The notes under the pieces were generated by a model. That model did not search any database and was not told where the DNA came from. It saw only the letters and a list, made by a program, of their open reading frames with translations. Source: Pseudomonadota bacterium (GTDB lineage Bacteria > Pseudomonadota > Alphaproteobacteria > Micavibrionales > UBA2020). From it: 20,449 bases of DNA. The stretch covers positions 1-20,449 of the forward strand of contig JAEXMB010000077.1 in NCBI GenBank assembly GCA_023444705.1. Reading direction: 5' to 3'. A program made the position numbers and the translations under genes. This document shows positions 1 through 8,428 of the stretch, one piece after another; positions within the stretch are counted from its first letter, which is position 1, and each line of letters begins with the position of its first letter.

Positions 1-3000
1 GGTGAAGCGGTAGTGCGCGGCCTCGGGCCCTTCGACGTAGGCGGTGATGGTGCCGTAGAAACGGTCATCAATCACGAAGACGAAGGTCGCGGTACGCGAT
101 TTGACGGTGTCGCCTTCGCGGTTGTCACCGGTACCGGTCTTGCCGCCAAGGGCGAGAACGGTGCCGTCAGACAGGGTGACCGAGTTGCGCGCGCGCACGG
201 CGGTACCGTTATCAACGACCGTATACATGGCGCTGCGCACGATGCGGGTTAGTTCCTGCGGCAGAACGCGCGTGCCTTCGGGGCTCGGGCGGCGGTAGGT
301 CAGCTCGTAGGGCGTGCCCTGACCCATCGTGATTTCGCGGAAGCGCAAGGAGTCGCGGCGCACACCATCGTTCTGGATGATGCCGACCATCGATGCCAGT
401 GCGGCAGGCGTATCGCCCGAAGAGCCAAGCGCGGAGCCGAGCGAGGGCGTCATGCGGTCAAACGGGAAGCCGATCTGCTGCCAGTAGCGGTGGATATGGG
501 TGAAGGCCTCTTGTTCGAGGATGGTGTGGATGCGGTTGTTCTGGCCTGCCATGTTCTTGGAATTCAGCAACCAGCCGTAGATTTCCACGCGTTCCTCGCG
601 GCTTTCCGCTTTGGCCTGATCCCACGTAAAGCCGGGGTTGGCCACACGCTGTTCGGCAACCCATATTTCCATCGGGTGCAGACGCGTCAGATAGGCGCGG
701 TCCTGCAGGTTGAACTTGCCGGGGGCGTAGTCGTTATACAGGCGTTCGAAATTCGTGCCGTCGCCGCAGTTGGCGCAGTTGGCACGGATGAAGCCTTCCA
801 TCTGCTCAAGCGACGCATCGGGGTGCAGCGAGCGGTAAACCACGGCCAGCTGCACGGGGGTCTTGCGCGTGCGGCCTGCCAGATGTGCGGCAAGGTCAGC
901 GGGCGCGATGTCGCGCTGGCGCGACCAGGCGCGGTACATGAACAGCTCGCCTTCCTGCAGCGCGAATTGCTCCAGATAATGGCGGCGCTGGGCGTTGTTG
1001 GGATCGGTGAAGATCTCGGGGTCGATGTTCATCTGGTCCGCTTCGACGTGGTCGCGGATGTCGCGCATGATGCGCACGAACGGCAGGTTGACCGAGTTGC
1101 GCAGCGCGTCGCGCACGGTATAGGTGCGGCCGTTGCTGCTGCCTTCGAAGTTGCCAAAGGTCATCACGCCGCCGCCGGTGAAGAAACGCTCGCCCGGGTT
1201 GGCGGAATAGGTGCGCTCCATCGCGGCGTTGAGCGTGCCGTTGAGCGACACGTCGTTGCCCGGCGTCAGCAGGTAGTTGATCGTCCAGCGGGTCAGCGCG
1301 TCGTTCTGGCGCGCGGCACGCAGTTCTTCGGGCGGCTTGCCTGCGTATTTCGCATGCACGTCGCTGATGATCTGCAGGTAGGTGATGAGCGTGCGCAGCT
1401 TGGCGGTGGAGCCAAGTTCAAGCTTGGAGCCCTCGTTGAGGTTGAGCGCGCCGTTGAAGTTGTCGGTTTGTACGCGCAGCACGTTGTTGCCGTCGGCGGT
1501 GCGCTCGTACAGGTTGAACGAATAGACGACGTTGTCGGTGATCGCGGGCGTCAGCAGGCGGAAGCCCAGCAGGCCGTGTTCGGCCGCAACAGCGGGGTCG
1601 CGCAGGCTGCGCAGGCGTTCGGTCACCGCCTCGTTCGCGCGGGCATCCATCGTGGTGCGCGCGGAGATGTCCATGCGGTTGAGTTCATAAAGATCGCGCA
1701 CGCCAAGGGATTGCATCAGGTCGATGCGCATCGACTGCACCGGCTTGGACGGCGGGGTCGGGCGCAGGCGCTCGTGCGTGGCGGGGTCGGTGAAGACCAG
1801 CGGCGTGGCAAGGATGCGGTCGCGCATGGCGGGGCTGATGATGCCGGCTTCGGCCATCAGGGGCAGATAGGCGTCAACGCGCGCGCTCAGCTCCGCACGG
1901 TTGCGCACCAGATAGGCGGTTGGTTTCTTGACGGACATGACCAGGCTGACGGACTGGCGGATGGCGACGGCCTTGCTTTGCAGCTCGGCTTCGCTCAGCT
2001 GTGCGTCGGGGGTGCGCATCAGGCGGGTGACTTCGTTCATATCGGCGCCAAACCACAGCGACATGCCGTCGGCAAAGCCGTTGACCTCGCCAAAGCGGGG
2101 ATAGGCGGCAAGAGGCATGGAGTTGAGGTAATCGAGAACGATTTCCTCGCGGGCCTGTGCAGTCGTGGGGCCGTGTTCATAGGCACGCACCGATGCGGTC
2201 AGCATCTGGCGCAGCTTGTCGGTGGCGCTGCCGGTCACGCCGCCTTCGGAGTGGCGGAACTTTTCGATCTGGGTCGCAAGGGTCGAGCCGCCCGCGCGCG
2301 ATCCCATCAGGCTGCCCACGCCGGGAATGCGACCCAGCAGAACGTTGGCGGTGCGCACCCATTCAATGGCGGGGTTCCACGTATCGACATGTTCGCGCAT
2401 CAGTTCGCGGTTTTCCACGAACAGCAGGCTGTTGACCAGCGTTTGCGGAATATCGTCGTAGGTTTCAAAGCTGCGGCTGGGATAGCTGGCCGAATAGACG
2501 GTGGTGTTGGTGTCGTCAGTAATGCGCAGGCCGTTTTGCGCGCGCGAGTTATAGATAGGATAGAGGTGCATGCCAAAGATGCTGCGCTCAAGCCACTGGG
2601 TCTCGCCGGTGACCTGATAGCCGCCCTGTTGCGTCAGGCGCTGGCGGAATTCAAGGGAGCGCGTATAGCCAAGGCGCTCGTCATACGGGCCTGCGGCGGG
2701 TGCCTGCACTGTCGGGCTCGACGTGCGCTGGCGCGCGAAGAAGCGGCCTTCGGCCATGCCGTGGAAGAAGCGCGACTGCACGAACGAGGTGTGCATTTCA
2801 ACAGCGCCGCCGGCGGCCAGTGCCGTGACGGCCGCGGTCGGGTAAACCCAGCGCGGATATTTTTTCAGGAAGCTGACCTTGGGCGGTTGCGGCGGTGTTG
2901 CCGTCTTGTCCGCAGTTTCGGGCGTCGTGGCCGGAACGGGCAGAGATGCGTTGTCTTGGGTGACAGGCGGAACAACAGGGTTCTGCTTGGTTGCGTCGGC

Positions 3001-3027
3001 GTGTGTGGCTTTCGGTTTACGAGCCAT
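1..3027 (-). CDS. Class A penicillin-binding protein (GT51 transglycosylase + transpeptidase), 3' end outside window
   Basis: Bifunctional peptidoglycan synthase: it polymerises lipid II glycan strands and cross-links peptides on the periplasmic face. The reading frame is open for 1009 codons from ATG 3027 to the window edge without a stop, so the C-terminus is missing. The N-terminus is a Pro/Thr-rich cytoplasmic tail with one membrane segment at about residues 60-76. The GT51 domain shows VENRE (putative catalytic E205, with H213), GGSTLATQ (S248) and a REEIVLDYLN helix. The transpeptidase domain has S540-T-A-K543 (in ELGSTAKLRT), S645-V-N647 and K963-T-G-T. The SxN-to-KTG distance is 318 residues, far more than in typical class A enzymes, and the extra segment carries a CANC (CxxC) motif at 751-754. 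An AGGGGA ribosome site lies about 11 nt before the ATG. Family assignment is firm; the subfamily is divergent and I do not assign a symbol. Confidence 0.93.
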   Translation of the reverse strand, partial: MARKPKATHADATKQNPVVPPVTQDNASLPVPATTPETADKTATPPQPPKVSFLKKYPRWVYPTAAVTALAAGGAVEMHTSFVQSRFFHGMAEGRFFARQRTSSPTVQAPAAGPYDERLGYTRSLEFRQRLTQQGGYQVTGETQWLERSIFGMHLYPIYNSRAQNGLRITDDTNTTVYSASYPSRSFETYDDIPQTLVNSLLFVENRELMREHVDTWNPAIEWVRTANVLLGRIPGVGSLMGSRAGGSTLATQIEKFRHSEGGVTGSATDKLRQMLTASVRAYEHGPTTAQAREEIVLDYLNSMPLAAYPRFGEVNGFADGMSLWFGADMNEVTRLMRTPDAQLSEAELQSKAVAIRQSVSLVMSVKKPTAYLVRNRAELSARVDAYLPLMAEAGIISPAMRDRILATPLVFTDPATHERLRPTPPSKPVQSMRIDLMQSLGVRDLYELNRMDISARTTMDARANEAVTERLRSLRDPAVAAEHGLLGFRLLTPAITDNVVYSFNLYERTADGNNVLRVQTDNFNGALNLNEGSKLELGSTAKLRTLITYLQIISDVHAKYAGKPPEELRAARQNDALTRWTINYLLTPGNDVSLNGTLNAAMERTYSANPGERFFTGGGVMTFGNFEGSSNGRTYTVRDALRNSVNLPFVRIMRDIRDHVEADQMNIDPEIFTDPNNAQRRHYLEQFALQEGELFMYRAWSRQRDIAPADLAAHLAGRTRKTPVQLAVVYRSLHPDASLEQMEGFIRANCANCGDGTNFERLYNDYAPGKFNLQDRAYLTRLHPMEIWVAEQRVANPGFTWDQAKAESREERVEIYGWLLNSKNMAGQNNRIHTILEQEAFTHIHRYWQQIGFPFDRMTPSLGSALGSSGDTPAALASMVGIIQNDGVRRDSLRFREITMGQGTPYELTYRRPSPEGTRVLPQELTRIVRSAMYTVVDNGTAVRARNSVTLSDGTVLALGGKTGTGDNREGDTVKSRTATFVFVIDDRFYGTITAYVEGPEAAHYRFT

Positions 3028-3216
3028 GATTGGGGGTCTCCCCTGCGGGTGATAAGACTGTGTAGCTTATGGCAAGCGATTATATCCATGTCTTTGTAAT
3101 TGGCAAATGAAAAGACGAGAAGGGCGAGTGTGGTAATCAAGTATTTGTTTTTTAATACAATATTGCGTTTTTGAGGATGTGCGCGAAGTGTTGCAGGGCA
3201 CAAAAAGGCGCAAATT

Positions 3217-3244
3217 TTTATAATAAAATTTCTCTATAAAGCAA
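3217..3244 (-). promoter_or_regulatory. Possible promoter for the PBP gene
   Basis: On the minus strand TTGCTT (3244-3239) and TATAAA (3222-3217) are 16 bp apart, in an AT-rich stretch about 190 bp upstream of the PBP start. Other -10-like hexamers occur nearby in this AT-rich DNA, so the choice is tentative. Confidence 0.25.
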
Positions 3245-3555
3245 TAAATAGAAATTATCCTATAATCATAAAACCGCAATCGTTATAAAATAAGCGAAAA
3301 ATCACGGATTCCCGTCACGGCGCAGGTGCAAACCCATGCAACCACGCGCGTTCGTACACGGTGGCAGTGTGGTGCCTTTGGCGGATGCGCGCATGCGCAT
3401 GCATGCAAAAAACCCTTGTGGCATCGGCATTAAATGAAATTTCTGCTATCGCGCGCCACGATGCCCGTGCGTCAGGGGCGTCTGGCAAGGCGGTGCGATT
3501 CTGGATGTCGCATTTAATTTTTTCCATAATTTTAGAGGCGGACAAGGCGGTAATC

Positions 3556-3569
3556 CCCTGAATTCAGGG
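3556..3569. repeat. 14-bp perfect palindrome upstream of slt
   Basis: CCCTGAATTCAGGG is a perfect inverted repeat 78 bp before the slt start codon. Its size and place suit an operator for a dimeric regulator, but no regulator is known for it and this is inference. Confidence 0.5.
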
Positions 3570-3606
3570 AGGGAATTATTTTTGTTATGGTAAAAATTGT
3601 ACTTAT

Positions 3607-3619
3607 CCCCATTTTGGGG
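3607..3619 (+). promoter_or_regulatory. Short hairpin in the slt leader
   Basis: CCCCA-TTT-TGGGG can form a 5-bp stem ending 28 bp before the slt ATG. It could shape the leader RNA or be part of a binding site. It is too short, and lacks the U-run, to be a convincing terminator. Confidence 0.3.
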
Positions 3620-3647
3620 TAAAACACGGGCTCCCAACAGGAAGACC

Positions 3648-5630
3648 ATGAACCAGCAATTGAAGGACATAGGCCGGCGCGCACTGGCCGCGCTGCTGCA
3701 AGCGGAAGAACAGGCCGACGCGCTGCTGCGCCGCCTGTGGAACATCGCGCGCGCACCGCGCAACCGCAAGTCGATCGGCATTGCCGCCATCATCGTCGTG
3801 GTCGCGTTGTGCGGCCTGCTGGGTGCTGAGATCGCGCGCGACGCTGACCGCCTGCAGGCCGAACAGGCCGACACCACCCGCAGCGAAGCGGTGCTTGCCT
3901 CCTCGCGCAATATGATGGAGCGCGTGTTTGAGCGCCTGAACGCGCACCGCCGCCTGTCGGAAGTCGACGCCGCGCGCTATGCGCATATCTTTGCTTTTCA
4001 GGACATCGGCGACTTCAAGAGCGCGGACGAGGAAATCGCCAAGCTCGACGACCGCCGCCTGCTGGGCCATGTGCTGGCGCAACGCTATCTGCACCCCGAT
4101 TACACGGCGACTTACAGCGCGCTGGCCGACTGGCTGCGCAACTATAGCGACCTGCCCAATGCCGACAAGATCCACGCCCTTGCCATGCGCAAGAAGCCCG
4201 ACGACTACAAAGCCCCGCGCGAACCCGAAAAACTGCGCGGTGTGTGGGGGCAACATGACTTTGACGTCGGCCAGCTGGCCCAGCCCTATCTGGCCACGCG
4301 CAAGCTCAGCCCGCCCGAGCGCGATACTCTCAAGCTGATCGACGGCCATCTGGCCGAACGCCCGACCACGGCGCTGCGCCTGCTGGAAAAGGCGCATGCC
4401 AAGGGCCAGTTCACCGATGCGGGCGAATTCGACGCCGTGCGCGGGGACATCGCTGAATCTTATTTCTACAACCAAAAACCTGACCGCGCCTATGCGCTGG
4501 CGGCGGCCTCGGCCGACCGCAGCAAACTTGACGTGCCCAAGGCCGCATGGATTGCGGGACTGTCGGCGTGGAAGCTTGGCCAGCCGGCGCGCGCGGCGGA
4601 TTACTTTGAAATTGCAGCCTCGTCCAGGCGCGCATCGGTCTGGATGACCGCAGCTGCGGCGCACTGGGCGGCACGCAGCCACCTGCGCGCGGGCAACCCC
4701 AAACAGGTCAGCAAGTGGCTGGCCAAATCGGCGCAATATCCGCGCACGTTCTATGGCCTGATCTCGATGAAGATGCTGGGTATGGAGCAGGAAACATTCT
4801 CGTGGGAAATGCCCAGCTTTGGCGAGGCGCATGCACGCGAACTCTCTGCCACGCCGCAAGGCCGCCGCGCACTGGCGCTGGTCGACGCCGAACGCCCCGA
4901 TCTGGCCGAGCTTGAACTCAGCCGCCTCAACCCCGGCAAGGACAAGTCGTTGCAGGAGGCGATGATCGCCCTTGCCAACGAAGCGGGCATGCCGTGGATG
5001 GCGATGCGCATGGGCTCATCCTTCCGCGACCACGACGACCGCCTCTACGATGCGGCGCTTTATCCCGATGCACCCTGGCAGCCGGCCGAAGGCTTTGCGG
5101 TCGACAAGGCGCTGGTCTATGCCTTCATCCGTCAGGAATCCAAGTTCAACCCGTCCGCGCGCAACGGCCGTTCGGGCGCCACGGGTTTGATGCAGATCAT
5201 GCCTTCGACCGCCCAGCATATCGTGGGCATGCGCGATGCACCGATTGAAGCCGCGCAGCTGCGCGATCCCGTGGTCAACATCGACCTTGGCCAGAAATAC
5301 CTGGCCGAACTGCTGGGCCACCCGCAGGTCAACAACAACCTGTTCAAGCTCGCCGTGGCCTATAACGCCGGTCCCGGCAAGCTCGCGCGCTGGAGCAAGC
5401 AGGCGTCCTACGAAGACGACCCGCTTTATTTCATCGAGGCCATTCCGGCAGCGGAAACCCGCATTTTTGTCGAGCGCGTGCTGACCAACTACTGGATCTA
5501 CCGCCTGAAATTCGCGCAGGACACCGGCAGCCTTGACGACGTGGCTTCGGGCAACTGGCCGACTTATGTCGCGCAGGACATCCGCGCGGGCAGCCGCTTT
5601 GCAGCGGCCCTGCTGTGGGCGGCGGAATAG
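3648..5630 (+). CDS. slt: Lytic murein transglycosylase, Slt70 type
   Basis: Cleaves the MurNAc-GlcNAc bond of peptidoglycan with formation of 1,6-anhydro-muropeptides, in the periplasm. The 660-residue length matches the soluble lytic transglycosylase family. One hydrophobic segment at residues 43-61 acts as a membrane anchor or uncleaved signal. Residues about 80-440 are a helical, Ala/Leu-rich region like the superhelical doughnut of Slt70. The C-terminal SLT domain holds the catalytic glutamate in RQES (E497), then GLMQIMPSTA, AYNAGPGKLARW and ETRIFVERVLTNYWIYR, all family hallmarks. I chose ATG 3648 because AGGAAG sits just before it; an in-frame start at 3597 would add 17 residues through the leader hairpin with no ribosome site. 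It is divergent from the PBP gene and 110 bp ahead of alaS. Confidence 0.93.
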   Translation: MNQQLKDIGRRALAALLQAEEQADALLRRLWNIARAPRNRKSIGIAAIIVVVALCGLLGAEIARDADRLQAEQADTTRSEAVLASSRNMMERVFERLNAHRRLSEVDAARYAHIFAFQDIGDFKSADEEIAKLDDRRLLGHVLAQRYLHPDYTATYSALADWLRNYSDLPNADKIHALAMRKKPDDYKAPREPEKLRGVWGQHDFDVGQLAQPYLATRKLSPPERDTLKLIDGHLAERPTTALRLLEKAHAKGQFTDAGEFDAVRGDIAESYFYNQKPDRAYALAAASADRSKLDVPKAAWIAGLSAWKLGQPARAADYFEIAASSRRASVWMTAAAAHWAARSHLRAGNPKQVSKWLAKSAQYPRTFYGLISMKMLGMEQETFSWEMPSFGEAHARELSATPQGRRALALVDAERPDLAELELSRLNPGKDKSLQEAMIALANEAGMPWMAMRMGSSFRDHDDRLYDAALYPDAPWQPAEGFAVDKALVYAFIRQESKFNPSARNGRSGATGLMQIMPSTAQHIVGMRDAPIEAAQLRDPVVNIDLGQKYLAELLGHPQVNNNLFKLAVAYNAGPGKLARWSKQASYEDDPLYFIEAIPAAETRIFVERVLTNYWIYRLKFAQDTGSLDDVASGNWPTYVAQDIRAGSRFAAALLWAAE

Positions 5631-5666
5631 CCGCTGTATTTCATTTTCCCGCCTAAATCCGCCCTT

Positions 5667-5694
5667 TTCACCACCGCCTTTGGCCTGATATAAC
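5667..5694 (+). promoter_or_regulatory. Likely alaS promoter
   Basis: TTCACC (5667-5672) and an extended -10, TGATATAAC (-10 hexamer at 5689-5694), are 16 bp apart in the slt-alaS gap. Transcription would start near 5700, giving a leader of about 40 nt. Predicted from sequence only. Confidence 0.45.
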
Positions 5695-5740
5695 TTTTCA
5701 GCGCTTTTAATGGCATTTACCCAGCACGAGAACCCAGACC

Positions 5741-8398
5741 ATGATGACCGTCAACGACGTCCGCAGCACTTTTCTTGATTTCTTTAAAAAGAACGGCCAC
5801 GAGGTGGTGAAATCCTCCTCGCTGATCCCCGCCAACGACCCGACGCTGATGTTCACCTCGGCGGGCATGGTGCAGTTCAAGAACGTTTTCACCGGCCAGG
5901 ACAAGCGCAGCTACACGCGCGCTACCACCGCGCAGAAATGCCTGCGCGCGGGCGGCAAGCACAACGACCTTGAAAACGTCGGCTACACGGCGCGCCACCA
6001 TACGTTTTTTGAAATGCTCGGCAACTTCTCCTTCGGCGATTATTTCAAGGAAGGTGCGATCCCGATGGCGTGGGAGCTGCTGACCAAGCATTACGGGCTC
6101 GACCCCAAGCGCCTTTTGGTGACCATCTATCACACCGACGACGAAGCCGCCGCAATCTGGAAGAAAGTCACCGGTTTCGGCGACGATAAAATCATCCGCA
6201 TCGCCACCAGCGACAACTTCTGGTCAGCGGGCGATACCGGCCCCTGCGGCCCCTGCAGCGAAATCTTTTATGATCACGGTGACAAGATCGCGGGCGGCCC
6301 GCCGGGCAGCCCCGACGAAGACGGTGATCGTTATATGGAGATCTGGAACAACGTCTTCATGCAGTTCGACCAGTTGCCCGACGGCAGCCGCGTCAACCTG
6401 CCCAAGCCGTCGATCGACACCGGCATGGGGCTTGAGCGCATCACCACCATCCTGCAGGGTAAGCACGACAACTACGACATTGACCTGTTGCGCGCGATCA
6501 TCGAAAAGAGCGCTCATCTCTCCCATACCGATCCCGATGGCGCGCACAAGGTGTCGCACCGCGTGATCGCCGATCACCTGCGCGCGTCGGCCTTCCTGAT
6601 CGCCGATGGCGTCATGCCATCCAACGAAGGCCGCGGTTACGTCCTGCGCCGCATCATGCGCCGCGGCATGCGCCATGCGCACCTGCTGGGCGTGAAAGAC
6701 ACCCATATGCACCGCGTACTGCCCGCGCTGGTCGAAAAGATGGGCGATACGTACCCCGAGCTGCGCGAAGCGGAAAGCATGATCAGCGAGACCCTGCGTC
6801 TTGAGGAAGAACGCTTCAAACGCACGCTCGGCACCGGCCTGCAGCTGCTGTCGGCGGAAACGTCCAAGCTCAAGGATGGCGAAAAGCTGCCGGGCGACGT
6901 GGCCTTCAAGCTCTACGACACCTTCGGCTTCCCGCTTGATCTGACCGAAGATGTTCTCAAACGCGAACAAAACCGCGCCGTTGATACCGAAGGCTTTAAC
7001 GCATCGATGGAAAAACAGCGCGAGGTCGCGCGTAAATCCTGGGCCGGTTCGGGCGAGGCGGCGACGGAAACCGTCTGGTTCGCCGTTAAGGAACGCGTGG
7101 GCGTGAGCGAATTCCTCGGCTACAAGGAAACGCAGGCCGAAGGCGCGATCGTCGCCATCGTCAAGAACGGCGCCGAAGTCGACAGCGCGACCAAGGGCGA
7201 GCAGATCCAGTTCGTTGCCAACCAGACGCCGTTCTATGCGGAATCGGGCGGTCAGGTCGGCGATCAGGGCAGCGCCAAAGGCGAGGGCTTTGAGCTGCGC
7301 ATCCTTGATACGCAAAAGAAAGTCGGCGGCCTGTTCGTGCATGTGGCCGAAGTCGTCAGCGGCACGGTCAAGAAGGGCGACAGCGCGTTGCTGAGTGTTG
7401 ATACCGCGCGCCGCAACGATATCCGCGCCAACCATTCGGCCACGCACCTGCTGCACGCCGCCTTGCGCCGCCATGTGGGCAAGCATATCGCGCAGAAGGG
7501 TAGCCGCGTGGACGACGGCCGCCTGCGTTTTGACATCAGCCAGCCCGCGCCCCTGACGGCCGAGCAAGTGGCCGTGGTTGAAAACGAGGTCAACCAGTTC
7601 ATCCGCAACAACAGCGAAGTTACCACGCGCCTGATGCCGATCGACGATGCCAAGGCGCTGGGCGCGATGGCGCTGTTCGGCGAAAAATACGACGACGAGG
7701 TCCGCGTGGTCGGCATGGGCGGGCAGGACCCCGACAATGCCCAGCATATCTATTCGCTTGAACTGTGCGGCGGCACCCACGTCGCACGCACGGGCGATAT
7801 CGGTTTGTTCAAGATTGTCAGTGAAAGCGCGCTGGCATCGGGTGTGCGCCGTGTCGAAGCGGTCACGGGCCGCGGCGCGGTTGCCTACCTGCAACAGCAA
7901 AGCGAGCAGATCGACGCCGTTGCCGGCCTGCTGCGCGCCAGCCCCGCCGAGGTGCCGGCCCGCATCGAAGCGCTGTTGAACGACAAAAAGCGCCTTGAAA
8001 AAGAAGTATCGGATCTGCGCCGCAAGCTTGCCACCGGCGGTGCCACGGCGTCAGAGGCCGAAGTCAAGGTCATCAAGGGCGTCAACTTTACCGCCCGCGT
8101 TCTCGAAGGCGTGCCCGCCAATGAACTCAAGCCGCTGGCCGATGACCTCAAGGCCAAGCTTGGCTCGGGCGTGGTCGCGCTGGTATCGGTGGCCGAAGAC
8201 GGCAAGGCCTCGCTGGTTGTCGGCGTCACGGCTGACCTGACCGGCAAGATCAGCGCGGTCGATCTGGTGAAAACCGGTGCTGCGCGTCTTGGCGGCAAGG
8301 GCGGCGGTGGCCGCCCCGACATGGCGCAGGCCGGCGGCCCCGAAGGCAAGGACGCGGCGGCGGCGGTCGAAAGTATCGAAGCCGCACTGGCCGGATAA
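5741..8398 (+). CDS. alaS: Alanyl-tRNA synthetase
   Basis: Class II synthetase that charges tRNA-Ala and clears mischarged Ser/Gly-tRNA-Ala. At 885 residues it is full length for bacterial AlaRS. The catalytic domain shows TARHHTFFEMLGNFSFGDYF near residues 86-105. The editing domain has the metal-binding set HSATH (H565, H569) and CGGTH (C676, H680). The C-terminal C-Ala domain ends with a Gly-rich GGKGGGGRPDMAQAGG segment. Two adjacent ATG codons (5741 and 5744) are equally possible; the ribosome site is weak (GAG about 13 nt upstream). The TAA stop lies 3 bp before a strong terminator, so this is the last gene of its transcript. No defect was seen. Confidence 0.98.
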   Translation: MMTVNDVRSTFLDFFKKNGHEVVKSSSLIPANDPTLMFTSAGMVQFKNVFTGQDKRSYTRATTAQKCLRAGGKHNDLENVGYTARHHTFFEMLGNFSFGDYFKEGAIPMAWELLTKHYGLDPKRLLVTIYHTDDEAAAIWKKVTGFGDDKIIRIATSDNFWSAGDTGPCGPCSEIFYDHGDKIAGGPPGSPDEDGDRYMEIWNNVFMQFDQLPDGSRVNLPKPSIDTGMGLERITTILQGKHDNYDIDLLRAIIEKSAHLSHTDPDGAHKVSHRVIADHLRASAFLIADGVMPSNEGRGYVLRRIMRRGMRHAHLLGVKDTHMHRVLPALVEKMGDTYPELREAESMISETLRLEEERFKRTLGTGLQLLSAETSKLKDGEKLPGDVAFKLYDTFGFPLDLTEDVLKREQNRAVDTEGFNASMEKQREVARKSWAGSGEAATETVWFAVKERVGVSEFLGYKETQAEGAIVAIVKNGAEVDSATKGEQIQFVANQTPFYAESGGQVGDQGSAKGEGFELRILDTQKKVGGLFVHVAEVVSGTVKKGDSALLSVDTARRNDIRANHSATHLLHAALRRHVGKHIAQKGSRVDDGRLRFDISQPAPLTAEQVAVVENEVNQFIRNNSEVTTRLMPIDDAKALGAMALFGEKYDDEVRVVGMGGQDPDNAQHIYSLELCGGTHVARTGDIGLFKIVSESALASGVRRVEAVTGRGAVAYLQQQSEQIDAVAGLLRASPAEVPARIEALLNDKKRLEKEVSDLRRKLATGGATASEAEVKVIKGVNFTARVLEGVPANELKPLADDLKAKLGSGVVALVSVAEDGKASLVVGVTADLTGKISAVDLVKTGAARLGGKGGGGRPDMAQAGGPEGKDAAAAVESIEAALAG

Positions 8399-8401
8399 AA
8401 C

Positions 8402-8428
8402 AAAAGCCCCGCGAAAGCGGGGCTTTTT
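8402..8428. terminator. Bidirectional intrinsic terminator between alaS and the converging operon
   Basis: AAAAGCCCCGC, a GAAA tetraloop and GCGGGGCTTTT form an 11-bp perfect stem, with a T-run on one strand and an A-run on the other. It serves alaS on the plus strand and the minus-strand operon, whose last stop codon (8427-8429) overlaps the hairpin. Confidence 0.93.

Larger units (their letters stand above)
3028..3647. other. Divergent intergenic region between the PBP gene and slt, no gene recognised
   Basis: This 620-base stretch separates two divergent cell-wall genes. Positions 3090-3300 are clearly AT-rich compared with the coding DNA around them and probably hold promoters. Positions 3385-3407 form a 23-base strictly alternating purine-pyrimidine tract (ATGCGCGC...GCATGCA). 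At 3494-3512 a 5-bp stem (TGCGA/TCGCA) is followed by a T-rich run. A 14-bp perfect palindrome and a short hairpin lie just before slt and are listed separately. Short open frames here (up to about 75 codons) look like no known protein and lack good ribosome sites, so I call none. A small RNA cannot be excluded. Confidence 0.6.

Noticed and set aside
490..3099. An 869-codon open frame on the plus strand opposite the PBP gene
   Set aside because: It is the antisense shadow of a GC-rich gene. Its translation is Gly/Ala/Val/Arg/His-rich without any domain motif, while the minus frame shows complete PBP motifs.
3494..3521. Hairpin plus T-rich run as a terminator of a small RNA
   Set aside because: The stem is only 5 bp with a 9-nt loop and the T-run is broken, so it is too weak to call.
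3315..3545. Small minus-strand frame (76 codons) in the intergenic region
   Set aside because: No family resemblance, no clear ribosome site, and the composition does not look coding.
3603..4859. A 418-codon minus-strand frame over slt
   Set aside because: Antisense shadow with low-complexity composition; slt motifs are clear on the plus strand.
6224..7900. A 558-codon open frame on the minus strand inside alaS
   Set aside because: Antisense shadow of alaS; no recognisable domain, and the sense frame is unmistakable AlaRS.
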